64,000 nt of DNA from Labrys sp. WJW (GCF_001676615.1 NZ_LYXZ01000038.1:47929-111928), one strand, 5' to 3'; numbered from the stretch's first letter, positions 1-8,397 are shown. The notes: generated by a model from the letters alone, not told the origin. Numbers and translations are program-made.

Positions 1-1
1 C

Positions 2-88
2 GTCGAACGGGAAAGCCCGGCGGAACCCCGCAGGGAAAAGGGTGAAAGCAAGCGCAAGAGCGGCGAGCGGGAAGCGGAGCCGAGATAG
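2..88 (+). CDS. Possible C-terminal tail of an upstream gene (partial)
   Basis: A reading frame enters from the left edge and runs 28 codons to a TAG at 86-88. The tail is almost entirely Glu, Lys, Arg, Pro and Ser, like the disordered basic tails of many RNA-binding proteins and helicases. A strong hairpin starts three bases after the stop, as expected downstream of a gene. The product cannot be told from this fragment, and the frame may be chance in GC-rich DNA. Confidence 0.35.
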   Translation, partial: VERESPAEPRREKGESKRKSGEREAEPR

Positions 89-90
89 GC

Positions 91-193
91 TACAGCATCG
101 AACCTGATTTCTGAATCAAGCTCGATGCTGTAATTCCTTGTTGTCGCATCTTTTTTATCGAAAACCGGTACCCGCTTTTCGGCGTGGTGCTCT
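91..193. repeat. Palindromic intergenic repeat of rhizobial type
   Basis: An 11-bp perfect inverted repeat (TACAGCATCGA at 91-101, TCGATGCTGTA at 122-132) encloses a second one (TGATT 104-108, AATCA 113-117). It is followed by a T-rich stretch and then CGAAAA...TTTTCG around a GGTACC core at about 154-181. Recurrent intergenic palindromes with a GAAAACCGGT...CTTTTCGG core are familiar in Rhizobiales genomes. It lies between the stop of the possible left-edge gene and the stop of the yigZ-like gene, so it may also act as a bidirectional terminator. Confidence 0.55.
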
Positions 194-800
194 AGGCTTC
201 GTTTCGCGTCGGGATCGACATCACCGCACGACCGCTTGTGACATCCGCGACCATCTGCCGGACATCGGCCAGATCCTGTTCGCGGATCGCGGCGACGAAC
301 TCGCTTCCCGTCGCGGTATAGTCCTGCGTCAGGATCTGCACCGCCTCATGGGTGGACAAGCGAGCCTGGACCAGCGCCAGGTCGGTAAAGGTGCAACTGA
401 TGCGTGCCTCGACCCGCATGACGATCGGCAACTTCTCGGCAGCCCGCAGGCAGGCGGCTGCCGTGCCGCCATAAGCCCGGACCAAGCCGCCGCTGCCGAG
501 CAGCACGCCGCCGAACCAGCGCGTGACCACGACGGCGACGCCGTCCAGGGCTTGGCCGTCGATCGCCTGCAGGATCGGCTTGCCGGCGGTGCCGCTGGGT
601 TCGCCATCATCGTTGAAGCGGTAGAGGGGGCCGACTCGCCAGGCCCAGCAATTGTGATTGGCCCCCATGTCGGCATGATCCCTGATGAAGGCCTTGGCGG
701 CTTCCTCTCCCGATACCGGAGCGGCCGTCGCCAGAAAGCGACTTTTCTTGACCTCCTGTCTGAAGGTCTCGACTCTCTGAAGGCTGAACAAATCCGGCAT
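192..800 (-). CDS. YigZ/IMPACT family protein
   Basis: 202 aa, the usual length of the YigZ/YvyE branch of the IMPACT family. The N-terminal UPF0029 domain (about residues 15-125) carries the family signatures DDGEPSGTAGKPIL and VVTRWFGG followed by LGSGGLVRAY. The C-terminal DUF1949 domain covers about 130-195. Bacterial members are cytoplasmic and of uncertain role; eukaryotic IMPACT binds GCN1. It stands alone, with about 400 bases of apparently non-coding DNA upstream. The ATG at 798-800 fits the family N-terminus. Confidence 0.9.
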   Translation of the reverse strand: MPDLFSLQRVETFRQEVKKSRFLATAAPVSGEEAAKAFIRDHADMGANHNCWAWRVGPLYRFNDDGEPSGTAGKPILQAIDGQALDGVAVVVTRWFGGVLLGSGGLVRAYGGTAAACLRAAEKLPIVMRVEARISCTFTDLALVQARLSTHEAVQILTQDYTATGSEFVAAIREQDLADVRQMVADVTSGRAVMSIPTRNEA

Positions 801-1198
801 GCCTGCAATCTAAAGCATTTTCCTGGAAAGGTTGACAGATATGTCTACTGAAATAAACATAATTATAACAATTGGTTATGCGTAATTCCTGATATAGAGA
901 ACTCGAGACTTCTCTCTGCGGGGACGGTTCCTGCGCCAGGTCACCCCCCCTCCGACATGGCGGGATCCGCCATGTCGATCGCAGCGTGGCCCGGCAAGGT
1001 CGCTCGCCGCAGAAGCATGCGATGGCGCAACTGCGCTCGCCCAATGCTCATTCGGCGACAACAGGCACAAGCATTGGGCCTGCCTCGTAAACCCAAAATC
1101 GAAAGCATGATGTGGGCACCGTTCTGCATCGATTGACTTGACCGGGCGTCACTGCTGTAGTCGCCGGCAGCCTGGATGTTCTCAAAAAAGGGATTTGG
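801..1198. other. Intergenic region with a 9-bp palindrome
   Basis: No convincing gene. AT-rich sequence at about 845-900 probably carries the promoter of the yigZ-like gene. A perfect inverted repeat (GACATGGCG 954-962, CGCCATGTC 968-976, 5-base loop) has no T-tract, so it resembles an operator more than a terminator. The end of the region should hold the promoter of the transglycosylase gene, whose ribosome site is the purine run just before 1199. Confidence 0.4.
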
Positions 1199-1993
1199 AT
1201 GAGCACGAGGATACATGTAGCGGCGCTGGCCGGAGCGGTCTTGGGCCTTTTCCAGTTTTCAGGCGGAGCCTATGCTGCCCAATGCGGCAAGACTGCAGCC
1301 GGCTATGAAGCATGGAAGCAGGAATTTTCTGCCGAGGCGCGCGCCAAGGGCGTCGGTCAGGCCGGCATCGCCGCGCTGATGAGCACCCATTACGCCACAG
1401 CCACCATCAACGCCGATCGTGGCTTGAAGAGCTTCCGGCTGTCCCTGGATCAGTTCCTTGCCAAGCGCGGTGGCAACACGATCGTCGCGCGCGGGCGCCA
1501 GCTCAAGAAGTCCCAAGGCGCGCTGTTCGCCAACATCGAGCGCCGCTATGGCGTGCCGGCGGGACCACTGCTGGCGATTTGGGGCATGGAGTCGGGCTTT
1601 GGTGCCGTCAAGGGCAACCAGAACATGCTCTCCTCGGTGGCAACGCTCGCCTATGACTGCCGCCGGCCCGAATTCTTTACCGACCAGCTCTATGCCGCGC
1701 TCAAGCTTGTCGACAGTGGCCGCTTCACGGCACAAACCCGCGGTTCCATGCATGGCGAAGTGGGCCAGACCCAGTTCATGCCCAAGACCGTGCTGCAATA
1801 TGGCATCGGCAATCTCGACACGGCTGCGGGTGCCCTTGATTCGACCGCCAACTACCTGAAGGCCCATGGCTGGAGCGCCGGCCAGGGCTATCAGCCGGGC
1901 GAGCCGAATTTTGGGGCGATCCAGGCCTGGAATGCGGCCTCCGTCTATCAGCAGGCCATCGCCCATATCGGCCAGCGCATCGACGCTCAATAG
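1199..1993 (+). CDS. Lytic murein transglycosylase, MltB/SLT2-like
   Basis: 264 aa. Residues 1-26 form a Sec signal peptide ending at AYA-A, so the enzyme should act in the periplasm on peptidoglycan, cleaving MurNAc-GlcNAc with 1,6-anhydro product formation. The family's catalytic Glu is E131 in WGMESGFG, preceded by RRYGVPAGPLLA and followed by GEVGQTQFMP, all hallmarks of the SLT_2 domain. It is shorter than many MltB proteins and has no C-terminal peptidoglycan-binding repeat. A purine-rich ribosome site (AAAAAAGGG) lies just before the ATG. A terminator follows, so it is probably monocistronic. Confidence 0.9.
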   Translation: MSTRIHVAALAGAVLGLFQFSGGAYAAQCGKTAAGYEAWKQEFSAEARAKGVGQAGIAALMSTHYATATINADRGLKSFRLSLDQFLAKRGGNTIVARGRQLKKSQGALFANIERRYGVPAGPLLAIWGMESGFGAVKGNQNMLSSVATLAYDCRRPEFFTDQLYAALKLVDSGRFTAQTRGSMHGEVGQTQFMPKTVLQYGIGNLDTAAGALDSTANYLKAHGWSAGQGYQPGEPNFGAIQAWNAASVYQQAIAHIGQRIDAQ

Positions 1994-2065
1994 GACAGAC
2001 CCGCTGAGCTGGGTGCGAGAACCCCGAGTTCCCTCACCTGGCCGCGATCGGTCATCGATCCATGA

Positions 2066-2100
2066 CGCCGTGGAGCACCAGCTTCCACGGCGTTTCATTT
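2066..2100 (+). terminator. Rho-independent terminator after the transglycosylase gene
   Basis: A perfect 9-bp stem (CGCCGTGGA 2066-2074, TCCACGGCG 2084-2092) with a 9-base loop is followed by a T-rich stretch, about 70 bases after the stop of the transglycosylase gene. Confidence 0.75.
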
Positions 2101-2304
2101 TGATTGACCTATGATCCGAGCGAATGGCCTTGATCGCGGCCTGCTGTCCGCCGCCGCATGTCACTTCCGAGCTGCCCGAGACATGCTTTCGGCTGGAGTC
2201 GTTCCCTCTCTGCCCGCCCGGCAGAATGTTCTATCGCCGATAAAAACTAAGCCCTTGCGCTAAGTTTTGAAGGCTGATAGTTAGCCTAAAGGATAGGTAA
2301 TGGG

Positions 2305-2325
2305 TTTTCGCCCATATCCCGAAAA
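2305..2325. repeat. Short palindrome TTTTCG...CGAAAA
   Basis: TTTTCG (2305-2310) and CGAAAA (2320-2325) flank 9 bases. The arms match those of the repeat near 155-181 but in opposite order, so this may be a minimal second copy of the same repeat class. It lies in the leader of the following gene and argues against a start codon at 2300. Confidence 0.35.
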
Positions 2326-2356
2326 GCATGGTGGTCGAACCGCGAAAGGTGACGTG

Positions 2357-2971
2357 ATGAAGCTGGTCTTGATGGAATTCTTGTCCCTCGACGGCGTGTA
2401 TCAAGGGCCGGGGAGCCCCGATGAAGACACGACCGATAGTTTCACCCGCGGTGGCTGGTTCGTGCCCTTCATCGACGAAGCCCTGATGCGTGCCGTGACC
2501 GCCTGGGTCGCCGAAGCCGATGGCTTCCTGTTCGGGCGCCGGACCTATGAGAATTTCGCGCGCGACTGGCCGAAAATGGATGATCCGAACGATCCGATTG
2601 CCAGCAAGCTGAATGGCGCTCCGAAATATGTGGCCTCGACATCGCTCGAGCGTGCCTCATGGGCACCTTCGACCACCCTGTCAGGCGACATTTTCGGTGG
2701 CATCGCCGCATTGAAGGCCAAGCCCGGCCGCGAGCTCCAGATCCATGGCAGCGGGCGGCTTGCCTACTCGCTGTTGGAAGCTGGATTGGTGGACGAGCTA
2801 AGGCTCATGATTGCTCCCGTCGTACTGGGACAGGGCCGCAAACTCTTCAGGGATGGCGGGCAGCCTCTCGGCTTCAGGCCGCTGAAGACCGAGTTGACGC
2901 CGGCAGGCCTCACGATCCAGGTCTATGAGCAGGCCGGAACACCCACATTCGTGACTTACAGCCCTTCGTGA
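2357..2971 (+). CDS. Dihydrofolate reductase family protein (RibD C-terminal domain)
   Basis: 204 aa from the ATG at 2357, preceded by AAAGGTGAC. An upstream in-frame start at 2300 would add 19 residues encoded by a palindromic repeat and is rejected. The fold is RibD_C/COG0262: N-terminal LVLMEFLSLDGVYQGPG, central GFLFGRRTYENFA, then HGSGRLAYSLLEAGLVDEL and APVVLGQGRKLF, the conserved NADPH-binding half. Stand-alone members are cytoplasmic NAD(P)H-dependent reductases of unknown substrate. No neighbouring riboflavin genes hint at its role. Confidence 0.85.
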   Translation: MKLVLMEFLSLDGVYQGPGSPDEDTTDSFTRGGWFVPFIDEALMRAVTAWVAEADGFLFGRRTYENFARDWPKMDDPNDPIASKLNGAPKYVASTSLERASWAPSTTLSGDIFGGIAALKAKPGRELQIHGSGRLAYSLLEAGLVDELRLMIAPVVLGQGRKLFRDGGQPLGFRPLKTELTPAGLTIQVYEQAGTPTFVTYSPS

Positions 2972-3080
2972 TTGGTTGGGCCGAGCCGGGCCAGGCTTCG
3001 CGGGACGGGAGGCGCCGAAATGCCGCGATATCGCCATCGCGGCGAAACAAACGGAAATCGCAGGTTAAGGCGACGCGAGC

Positions 3081-3182
3081 ATGGTGGTGGCCCCTTTCAC
3101 CGGAGCCAAGCCGATGCTCGAAAGTGTGCTGTTTGCCCTGCTGTTCTCCTTCGTCACCTATTATCTCACCTTCGATCTGTGA
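3081..3182 (+). CDS. Possible small membrane peptide
   Basis: A 33-codon frame whose last 20 residues (LESVLFALLFSFVTYYLTFD) look like one transmembrane helix. An internal ATG at 3114 would give 22 aa. A weak AAGG precedes the first ATG. It fills the gap between the RibD-like gene and the convergent lysE-type gene. No family recognised; it may be chance. Confidence 0.3.
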   Translation: MVVAPFTGAKPMLESVLFALLFSFVTYYLTFDL

Positions 3183-3205
3183 AGGGAGGTCGATACTCCC
3201 GTCGA

Positions 3206-3811
3206 TCAGCGCGCCGCTTCAGCCAGGATCGGATAGAGTGAGGCGACCAGCGCCCCCGCCATCACCACGTTGAAGACGCGCAGCCGCACAGGTCCGGACA
3301 GGAAACCACGCAAAGCGGTCCCCGCTGCCGCCCAGACCAGCAGGCAGGGACCATTGGCCAGAACGTAAATGGCCGTTACCACCAGGACATAGCCGAAAAA
3401 GCCGTCGGCCGGCGTATAGGTCGCAATCGCGCCGATTGCCATGATCCAGGCCTTTGGATTGACCCATTGGAAAGCCGCTGCCTGGAGAAAAGTCATCGGT
3501 CGATCCCGGCTCCCCTCCGAATCCGGCCCGCCCGCTCTCGCGATCTTCCAGGCAAGATAAAGCAGGTAGGCCGCGCCCCCATAGCGCAGCAACGTGTGAA
3601 GGAACGGGAAGGCCGTGAACAAGCTGCCTATGCCGAAGCCTGCGGCAAGCACCAGGACGCAGAAGCCGAGATTGATACCGAGAAGGTGAGGCATGGTGGC
3701 CCTGAGACCGTAGTTGGCGCCGGAGGCCAGCAGCATCGTGTTGTTCGGGCCCGGCGTGATCGATGTGACGAAGGCATAGATGATGAAGGCGGTCAGCAGG
3801 TCGGATGTCAT
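3206..3811 (-). CDS. LysE/RhtB family amino-acid exporter
   Basis: 201 aa, the standard length. The N-terminal signature SITPGPNNTMLLASGANYG and six hydrophobic segments identify the LysE/RhtB superfamily, inner-membrane exporters of amino acids or their derivatives driven by proton exchange. WVNPKAWIMAIGAI near residue 115 is the second conserved block. It is divergent from a MocR-type regulator, a very common arrangement in which the regulator senses an amino acid or PLP adduct and controls the exporter. Substrate cannot be predicted. Confidence 0.9.
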   Translation of the reverse strand: MTSDLLTAFIIYAFVTSITPGPNNTMLLASGANYGLRATMPHLLGINLGFCVLVLAAGFGIGSLFTAFPFLHTLLRYGGAAYLLYLAWKIARAGGPDSEGSRDRPMTFLQAAAFQWVNPKAWIMAIGAIATYTPADGFFGYVLVVTAIYVLANGPCLLVWAAAGTALRGFLSGPVRLRVFNVVMAGALVASLYPILAEAAR

Positions 3812-3857
3812 GGCAGGGGTCGTCGGTTCCGAAGGGAATTGACGGCATCATAGAGGC

Positions 3858-3897
3858 GTGACACATTTTCAAAATATATAATAGTGTCATGTGACAC
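3858..3897. promoter_or_regulatory. Probable MocR operator in the lysE/mocR intergenic region
   Basis: The heptamer GTGACAC occurs at 3858-3864 and 3891-3897, 33 bp apart (about three helical turns). An inverted GTGTCA at 3884-3889 makes a 6+2+6 palindrome with the second copy. Direct repeats plus an inverted half-site are the known arrangement for MocR/PdxR regulators. Between them lies AT-rich DNA (TATATAATA) suited to a -10 element. Confidence 0.55.
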
Positions 3898-3913
3898 AAT
3901 TGATGAGTCCGCC

Positions 3914-5272
3914 GTGAAGCTTGCGTCACCATGGGCACCGCGCCTGGCGCCAGGCGATGAGCCGCCGTTCGAGCGGCTCGCCGCAGCGCTTGCCGACGAC
4001 ATTGCCGGCGGCCTGATCGGCGCTGGCGACCGGCTGCCGGCCCATCGCGACCTGGCCTGGCGCCTCGGTATCGGGGTCGGCACCGTCACCAAGGCCTATG
4101 CAAGGCTGGAACAACGCGGCCTGGTGCGATCCCTCCATGGCCGCGGCATGTTCGTGGCAGGCACGTGGGCCGCCACGGCCGGACGCATCGATCTCGGCAT
4201 CAATGCCCCGCCGCAGATGTTGAGCGACAGGCTGCTGCAGGCGACATTGTCGATGCTGGCAAAGCGCCTCGATGCCGAAACTTTCGGAGCTTATTCCCAT
4301 CCTGCCGGGCGCCCGGAGCATCGCCGCCTGATGGCACGGTGGCTGGCCAGATGGGGCTTTGACGCCGAACCGGATCTTATATTGCTGACCCATGGAGCCC
4401 AGCACGCCCTCGCCATTGCGATGGCGATGGCCTGCCCGCCGGGAACCCGTCTGCTGACCGAGACACTGACCTATCCCGGCGCCCTGCTGGTGGCACGGCA
4501 GGCCGGCCTCGATATCATCGGCCTCGCGATGGACCAGGAGGGCCTGACGCCCGATGCCCTGGCCGAGGCGCTCGGCGCCGATCACGGCCGGCCGAGGGTG
4601 CTCTATGTGACGCCGACCCTGCACAATCCAACGACGGCGACAATGGGCCCCGAACGCCGCCAGGCTGTGGTCCGCCTCTGCCGCGCCCACGACATCACCA
4701 TCATCGAGGACGACGTCTACGGCATTTTCGCGCCAACGGGCGTCCGCCCACTGTCCTGCCTTGCACCCGAACGCACCTTCCATGTCACCAGCCTCTCCAA
4801 GGCCTTGAGCCCGGGGCTTCGCATGGGCGCGCTCGTCGTCCCGCCCGATCGCGTGGCCGAGGCAGAGGCGAGGCTGCAGGCAAGCAGCACCATGGCCTCT
4901 GCTCTCCAGGCCGAGATCATGGGGATGTGGCTGACGGACGGAACGGCGGAAGCCGTCGCCTCCTCGATCCGCGCAGATGCCGTTCGACGCTCAGCCTTCG
5001 CCGCCGAACGCCTGCCCAAGCAGGCGGTGCTCAGGATCAATGACGGTTTTCACGCCTGGCTGCCGATGCCGGCCGAAGCGGCGGATCGCTTCGTCGCTCG
5101 GGCCGCGATACGCGGTGTCGCCTTGATGCCGGCGCGCGCAGCAATGGCCGATCCCTCAGCACCGGATGGCGGGGTGCGAATAAGCCTCGGCACTCCTGCG
5201 ATCGCTCAGCTCGACCAGGCACTCGACATTCTCGCCGACCTGTTCCTCGCCGACCGGTCGGTGCTCGTCTGA
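3914..5272 (+). CDS. MocR/PdxR family regulator (GntR HTH + aminotransferase fold)
   Basis: About 452 aa. An N-terminal GntR winged helix (GDRLPAHRDLAWRLGIGVGTVTKAYARLEQRGLV) is followed by a class I aminotransferase domain with TLHNPTTATMGPERR, EDDVYGIF and the PLP-lysine motif SLSKALSPGLRMGAL. Such proteins bind PLP as a sensor cofactor and usually do not catalyse transamination in vivo. A GTG at 3884 would extend it by 10 residues, but that codon sits inside the probable operator, so the GTG at 3914 is preferred. It probably regulates itself and the divergent LysE-type exporter. Confidence 0.85.
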   Translation: MKLASPWAPRLAPGDEPPFERLAAALADDIAGGLIGAGDRLPAHRDLAWRLGIGVGTVTKAYARLEQRGLVRSLHGRGMFVAGTWAATAGRIDLGINAPPQMLSDRLLQATLSMLAKRLDAETFGAYSHPAGRPEHRRLMARWLARWGFDAEPDLILLTHGAQHALAIAMAMACPPGTRLLTETLTYPGALLVARQAGLDIIGLAMDQEGLTPDALAEALGADHGRPRVLYVTPTLHNPTTATMGPERRQAVVRLCRAHDITIIEDDVYGIFAPTGVRPLSCLAPERTFHVTSLSKALSPGLRMGALVVPPDRVAEAEARLQASSTMASALQAEIMGMWLTDGTAEAVASSIRADAVRRSAFAAERLPKQAVLRINDGFHAWLPMPAEAADRFVARAAIRGVALMPARAAMADPSAPDGGVRISLGTPAIAQLDQALDILADLFLADRSVLV

Positions 5273-5284
5273 GCAGGCAAGCGT

Positions 5285-5938
5285 TCAGCCACGCATGCGC
5301 CTTGCCCTGACCGGCCGGCGGATGGCCCGGACCTTTCCGCTTTCGCCGCCACCGCAGAAGAAACGGTCACCTCCATCGGCTTCGAGCCCGGAGACGACCA
5401 GGCCAGCCGGCATCTCGATGCTGTCGAGGACCTTGCCGGTGGTCGGATCGACATGCCGCAATTCGCTCTGGTCATTTTCCCAGGTGGCGTGCCAGAGCTC
5501 TCCGTCGACCCAGGTCACGCCGGTGACGAAACGATTGGATTCGATGGTGCGTAGCGTGGCGCCGGTCTCGGGATCGATCTGGTGAATCTTGCGGTCCTGA
5601 TATTGGCCGACCCAGAGGGCGCCTTCGGCCCAGGCCAGGCCTGAATCCTTGCCGCTGCCGGGCGCCGGAATGGTGGCGAGCACCGTGCCGGTGGCTGGAT
5701 CTATCTTCTGGATACGATCCTCCGCGATCTGGAACAGATGTCGGCCGTCGAAGGCGGTGCCGGCATGCGCAGGGACGTCGAGAGCCTTCACCGTATTGCC
5801 GCTGTCGGGATCGAGCGCGTTCAGCTTGTCGCCCGAGGCAAACCAGACGTTCTCGCCATCGAAGCTGACCCCGTGCACGGCTTCGACGCCAGCGAAGGGG
5901 CCATATTCGCGAAGGATTTCTGCTGGTGTCCGTTTCAT
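5285..5938 (-). CDS. YncE/Vgb-like beta-propeller protein
   Basis: 217 aa built from repeating strands of the type LDPDSGNTVKAL, IDPATGTVLATI, IDPETGATLRTI and VDPTTGKVLDSI, each roughly 40 residues apart: a partial beta-propeller of the YncE, streptogramin-lyase or glutamine-cyclotransferase-like class. No signal peptide, so probably cytoplasmic. No catalytic residues can be assigned. It starts 16 bases after the stop of the regulator gene upstream (5955-7169, same strand), so the two are probably one operon. The 3' end converges on the mocR gene with only 12 bases between stops. Confidence 0.7.
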   Translation of the reverse strand: MKRTPAEILREYGPFAGVEAVHGVSFDGENVWFASGDKLNALDPDSGNTVKALDVPAHAGTAFDGRHLFQIAEDRIQKIDPATGTVLATIPAPGSGKDSGLAWAEGALWVGQYQDRKIHQIDPETGATLRTIESNRFVTGVTWVDGELWHATWENDQSELRHVDPTTGKVLDSIEMPAGLVVSGLEADGGDRFFCGGGESGKVRAIRRPVRARRMRG

Positions 5939-5954
5939 ACGGCCGATCCTAGCT

Positions 5955-7169
5955 TCATGGCAGTGGCGCCGGGAGTAACAAGGTTGTCGCGAAACTGGGC
6001 ACTGGCGGCGTCACCCAGCGGCGCGCCCTCCCTCGGCCGAAGAACTGCACTTTGGCGGCCAGGGCGAGTTCGTCGAGGGCACGCTGCACGGTACGCTGGC
6101 TGGCTCCGAGTGCAAGCGCCAGGGCCGAACTGGACCAGGCTTCGCCATCGGAGAGAAATGCCAACACCGCCGCATGTTTTTCTTCCACCGGCCGGGCCAA
6201 TACCAGGACCTCGGCGGTGTGACTCGGCGCCAGCTCGAAGCCGCGCTTGGTTGCGTTGACGGCGGCCAGTCCCCGCAGGGTCGTGCGCAGGCGGCCGATC
6301 TCGACCCGCAAGCGGGCGCGATGAGATTCATCGGCCGACTTCGCACCGAAGGCGCGCGCCACCAGCTCGTCACGTGTCACATCGCGGGGCCAGGCCTCAC
6401 CGAGGGCCCGGGCGAGGGCAAACAACACCGGCCGCCGGGCAAGCGAAGTCGTCTTGTCGGCATTGCGCACGATATGGCGGCAGGCGTCGATCATGAAAGC
6501 TTTCGATGTCTGCAAAGCCTCGACTTCATCGAGCAGAACCGGGCGTTCGCCGCCGGCCGTGATCAGGCGGGCGGCCGGCGTATCCAGGATCAGCGTGGCG
6601 CTTTCGACTTCCGCTGCCAGCGCAGGAATTCCGGCCTGACGTGCGGTGAGTTCCGCCCGCGCCAGCGCCGTACGGGCCTGTCGGGTCCTGAGCCGGCGCA
6701 TCGCAATGCCGGCAACCACCAGATCATGCACCGTCCTCAGGGCCGGCGGCAGCGGCGCAGGAGCGAAATTGGCAAGTTCGGCCTCGGCGGCGTCAAGGCG
6801 TCCGATCAGCAGCAGGCGCCGGGCTTCGAGATATCTGGCATGGGCGGCATTCACCCGGTCGCCATGCTGCTCCAGCGTCATGCGTGCAGCATGAAGGGCC
6901 TTGGCAGGCCAGCCGAGGTCGCGCGAGACGAAGGCGATCTCGGCCTCGGCGACGATGCATCTTGCGCGCGCCACGGCCTGCCTGGCGCCGAAGGCGCGCG
7001 CGGCGTTCCGGATCAGGGTTCGCGCACGGTCGAGATCGCCGAGCTGCGCCATCGCGATGCCACGCAGGGCCAATGCGGGCGCATCGTCACGCAGGGCAAC
7101 CCGGTTCAGGGCGCCAAGGGGGTCGCCGGCAGCCAGCGCACGGGCCGCGGCCGTTATCAGCGAGTCCAT
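5955..7169 (-). CDS. Predicted regulator: helical repeats plus winged-helix domain
   Basis: 404 aa. Residues 1-220 are Ala-rich helical repeats of TPR type (ALALRGIAMAQLGDLDRART). Residues about 235-310 look like an OmpR/SARP-type winged helix (PVLFALARALGEAWPRDVTR, then RLRVEIGRLRTTLRGLAAV). Residues about 330-385 contain a second HTH (SSSALALALGASQRTVQRAL). No known sensor or receiver domain. Probably co-transcribed with the beta-propeller gene 16 bases downstream, which it may regulate. Family function unknown; the assignment as a DNA-binding protein is inference from the two HTH-like stretches. Confidence 0.65.
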   Translation of the reverse strand: MDSLITAAARALAAGDPLGALNRVALRDDAPALALRGIAMAQLGDLDRARTLIRNAARAFGARQAVARARCIVAEAEIAFVSRDLGWPAKALHAARMTLEQHGDRVNAAHARYLEARRLLLIGRLDAAEAELANFAPAPLPPALRTVHDLVVAGIAMRRLRTRQARTALARAELTARQAGIPALAAEVESATLILDTPAARLITAGGERPVLLDEVEALQTSKAFMIDACRHIVRNADKTTSLARRPVLFALARALGEAWPRDVTRDELVARAFGAKSADESHRARLRVEIGRLRTTLRGLAAVNATKRGFELAPSHTAEVLVLARPVEEKHAAVLAFLSDGEAWSSSALALALGASQRTVQRALDELALAAKVQFFGRGRARRWVTPPVPSFATTLLLPAPLP

Positions 7170-7257
7170 TCGAATCCCGCCAAACTCGTCACTCCCACCA
7201 TCCGATAGTCCCGAACTACCACGAAATACCAGATCGTATCGAGAACGCTGTGAGTGC

Positions 7258-7460
7258 CGCCGTGAGCCTCATTACTGGATGGCGCATCGCATGCCGGGCG
7301 ATCGGCGCCGGCGGCCCTTCCGAACCGCCTGCAACCGGGGACTCATTTCAGCCTGAATGTCGCCGGCCTGATCGCGATCCTGCTGGTGAGCAGCCTGATG
7401 GATCTGCGCAATATGGCGGCCGTCACGGCGTGCATCACCGTCCGAACGCCTCGCATCAAA
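7258..7460 (+). pseudogene. Possible remnant of a DUF2182 membrane protein
   Basis: Within the gap between 7170 and 7507, one frame reads PFRTACNRGLIS and the next HFSLNVAGLIAILLVSSLMD followed by LRNMAAVTACIT. This resembles the conserved C-terminal transmembrane part of DUF2182 (predicted metal-binding membrane) proteins, broken by a frameshift near 7345 and lacking start and end. The similarity is from memory and weak; the rest of the gap shows nothing else. Confidence 0.3.
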
Positions 7461-7507
7461 GGACCCGCATCCGGATGCTCGTACCGGAGCTTTCAGGCTC
7501 GCATGTT

Positions 7508-7735
7508 TCAGGTCCTGCGGCGGGCGGTGAAAGCAGGCGGATCGCTGGCGGGGAAAGACTCGTCGCTCGCTTCATCGACCGCGTCCCAGGGATCGTCGGG
7601 TTGTATTGCCTTGTCCCGCCGCCGGCTGGCTGCTCTCAGCGCCTCGACTTCCTGGCGCAATCGATGATTGTCATCCAGCAGCTTGGCAATAGTGACCAAT
7701 CCCGCGAATGAAGCCAGAAAGCCAAGCCTGCGCAT
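7508..7735 (-). CDS. Small conserved protein with DEASDESFPASDPPA tail
   Basis: 75 aa from the ATG at 7733-7735, which has a clear AAGGAG site; a start 18 bases upstream lacks one. A short hydrophobic N-terminus (LGFLASFAGLVTIAKLL) is followed by a coiled-coil stretch (DDNHRLRQEVEALRAASRRR) and the acidic tail DEASDESFPASDPPA. This tail motif is shared by small uncharacterised proteins across Proteobacteria. Possibly membrane-associated. Function unknown. Confidence 0.65.
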   Translation of the reverse strand: MRRLGFLASFAGLVTIAKLLDDNHRLRQEVEALRAASRRRDKAIQPDDPWDAVDEASDESFPASDPPAFTARRRT

Positions 7736-7920
7736 GTTGTTCTCCTTTTCCAACCGGAGATCCTGCCCGAGCCGTCCTAGCGCTGAACCTGCGAACCGGG
7801 GTCATGGTTCCCGCCGGCCCTGCAAAGCCGGCCCGACAGCTTTGCTCCACTTCGTCGCAGGCAAGAAACCTTTCCTGTCCGCCGCCGTTTCGCCCTCGAC
7901 AAACATCGAGGTGCCGATCC

Positions 7921-8397
7921 ATGCAAGCCTATGACGTGCGCGCTCTTTTTTCACTCGCCGATAGGGCCAGTCGGCTGGATGGCAGCGCTTCCTGGCTCGA
8001 TCGCGATATTTGCCTGAGCCTTCGCTATCTCAATGGCCGCATGTTCGCCGATTGGCTGGTCGTCCTGCCCGACCATCGCCTGTCGTCCGCCGATGGCTCG
8101 CATTGTAGCGAGCCTGACGCGCTCACGGCCTCCATCGATGCCGTCGAGAAGCTTCGGCGTTGTCTGCTGCCCAAGAGCAGCCTGAACGTCAGTACGCTCG
8201 ATGGCCATGCGGAGCGGGTTCAATGTCAGGTACGATTGGGCTTCGGTACACGTGAAACCGGCAGAGCGATCGTCGCCAATTCCGAACCTTGCGCCCGGCT
8301 GGCGGCTCTCCTTCATGCCTTCGCCGTTTCGACCCTAGGCTGGCCGGATCCTGCAAGCGAGCCAGCCAGGCTGCGCTTTGCCCTGGTCGACAAATGA
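7921..8397 (+). CDS. Hypothetical protein, 158 aa
   Basis: The ATG at 7921 is preceded by CGAGGTG. No family recognised. The product is soluble-looking, with two Cys near the middle (RRCLLPKSSLN, VQCQVRLGFG). It has no signal peptide or membrane segment. An in-frame upstream extension to 7708 overlaps the divergent small gene and is rejected. It converges on the DUF883 gene with about 60 bases between stops. Confidence 0.5.
   Translation: MQAYDVRALFSLADRASRLDGSASWLDRDICLSLRYLNGRMFADWLVVLPDHRLSSADGSHCSEPDALTASIDAVEKLRRCLLPKSSLNVSTLDGHAERVQCQVRLGFGTRETGRAIVANSEPCARLAALLHAFAVSTLGWPDPASEPARLRFALVDK

Noticed and set aside
2300..2356. Earlier start of the dihydrofolate reductase-like gene
   Set aside because: The extra 19 codons coincide with a TTTTCG/CGAAAA palindrome and have no ribosome site; the protein family starts at 2357.
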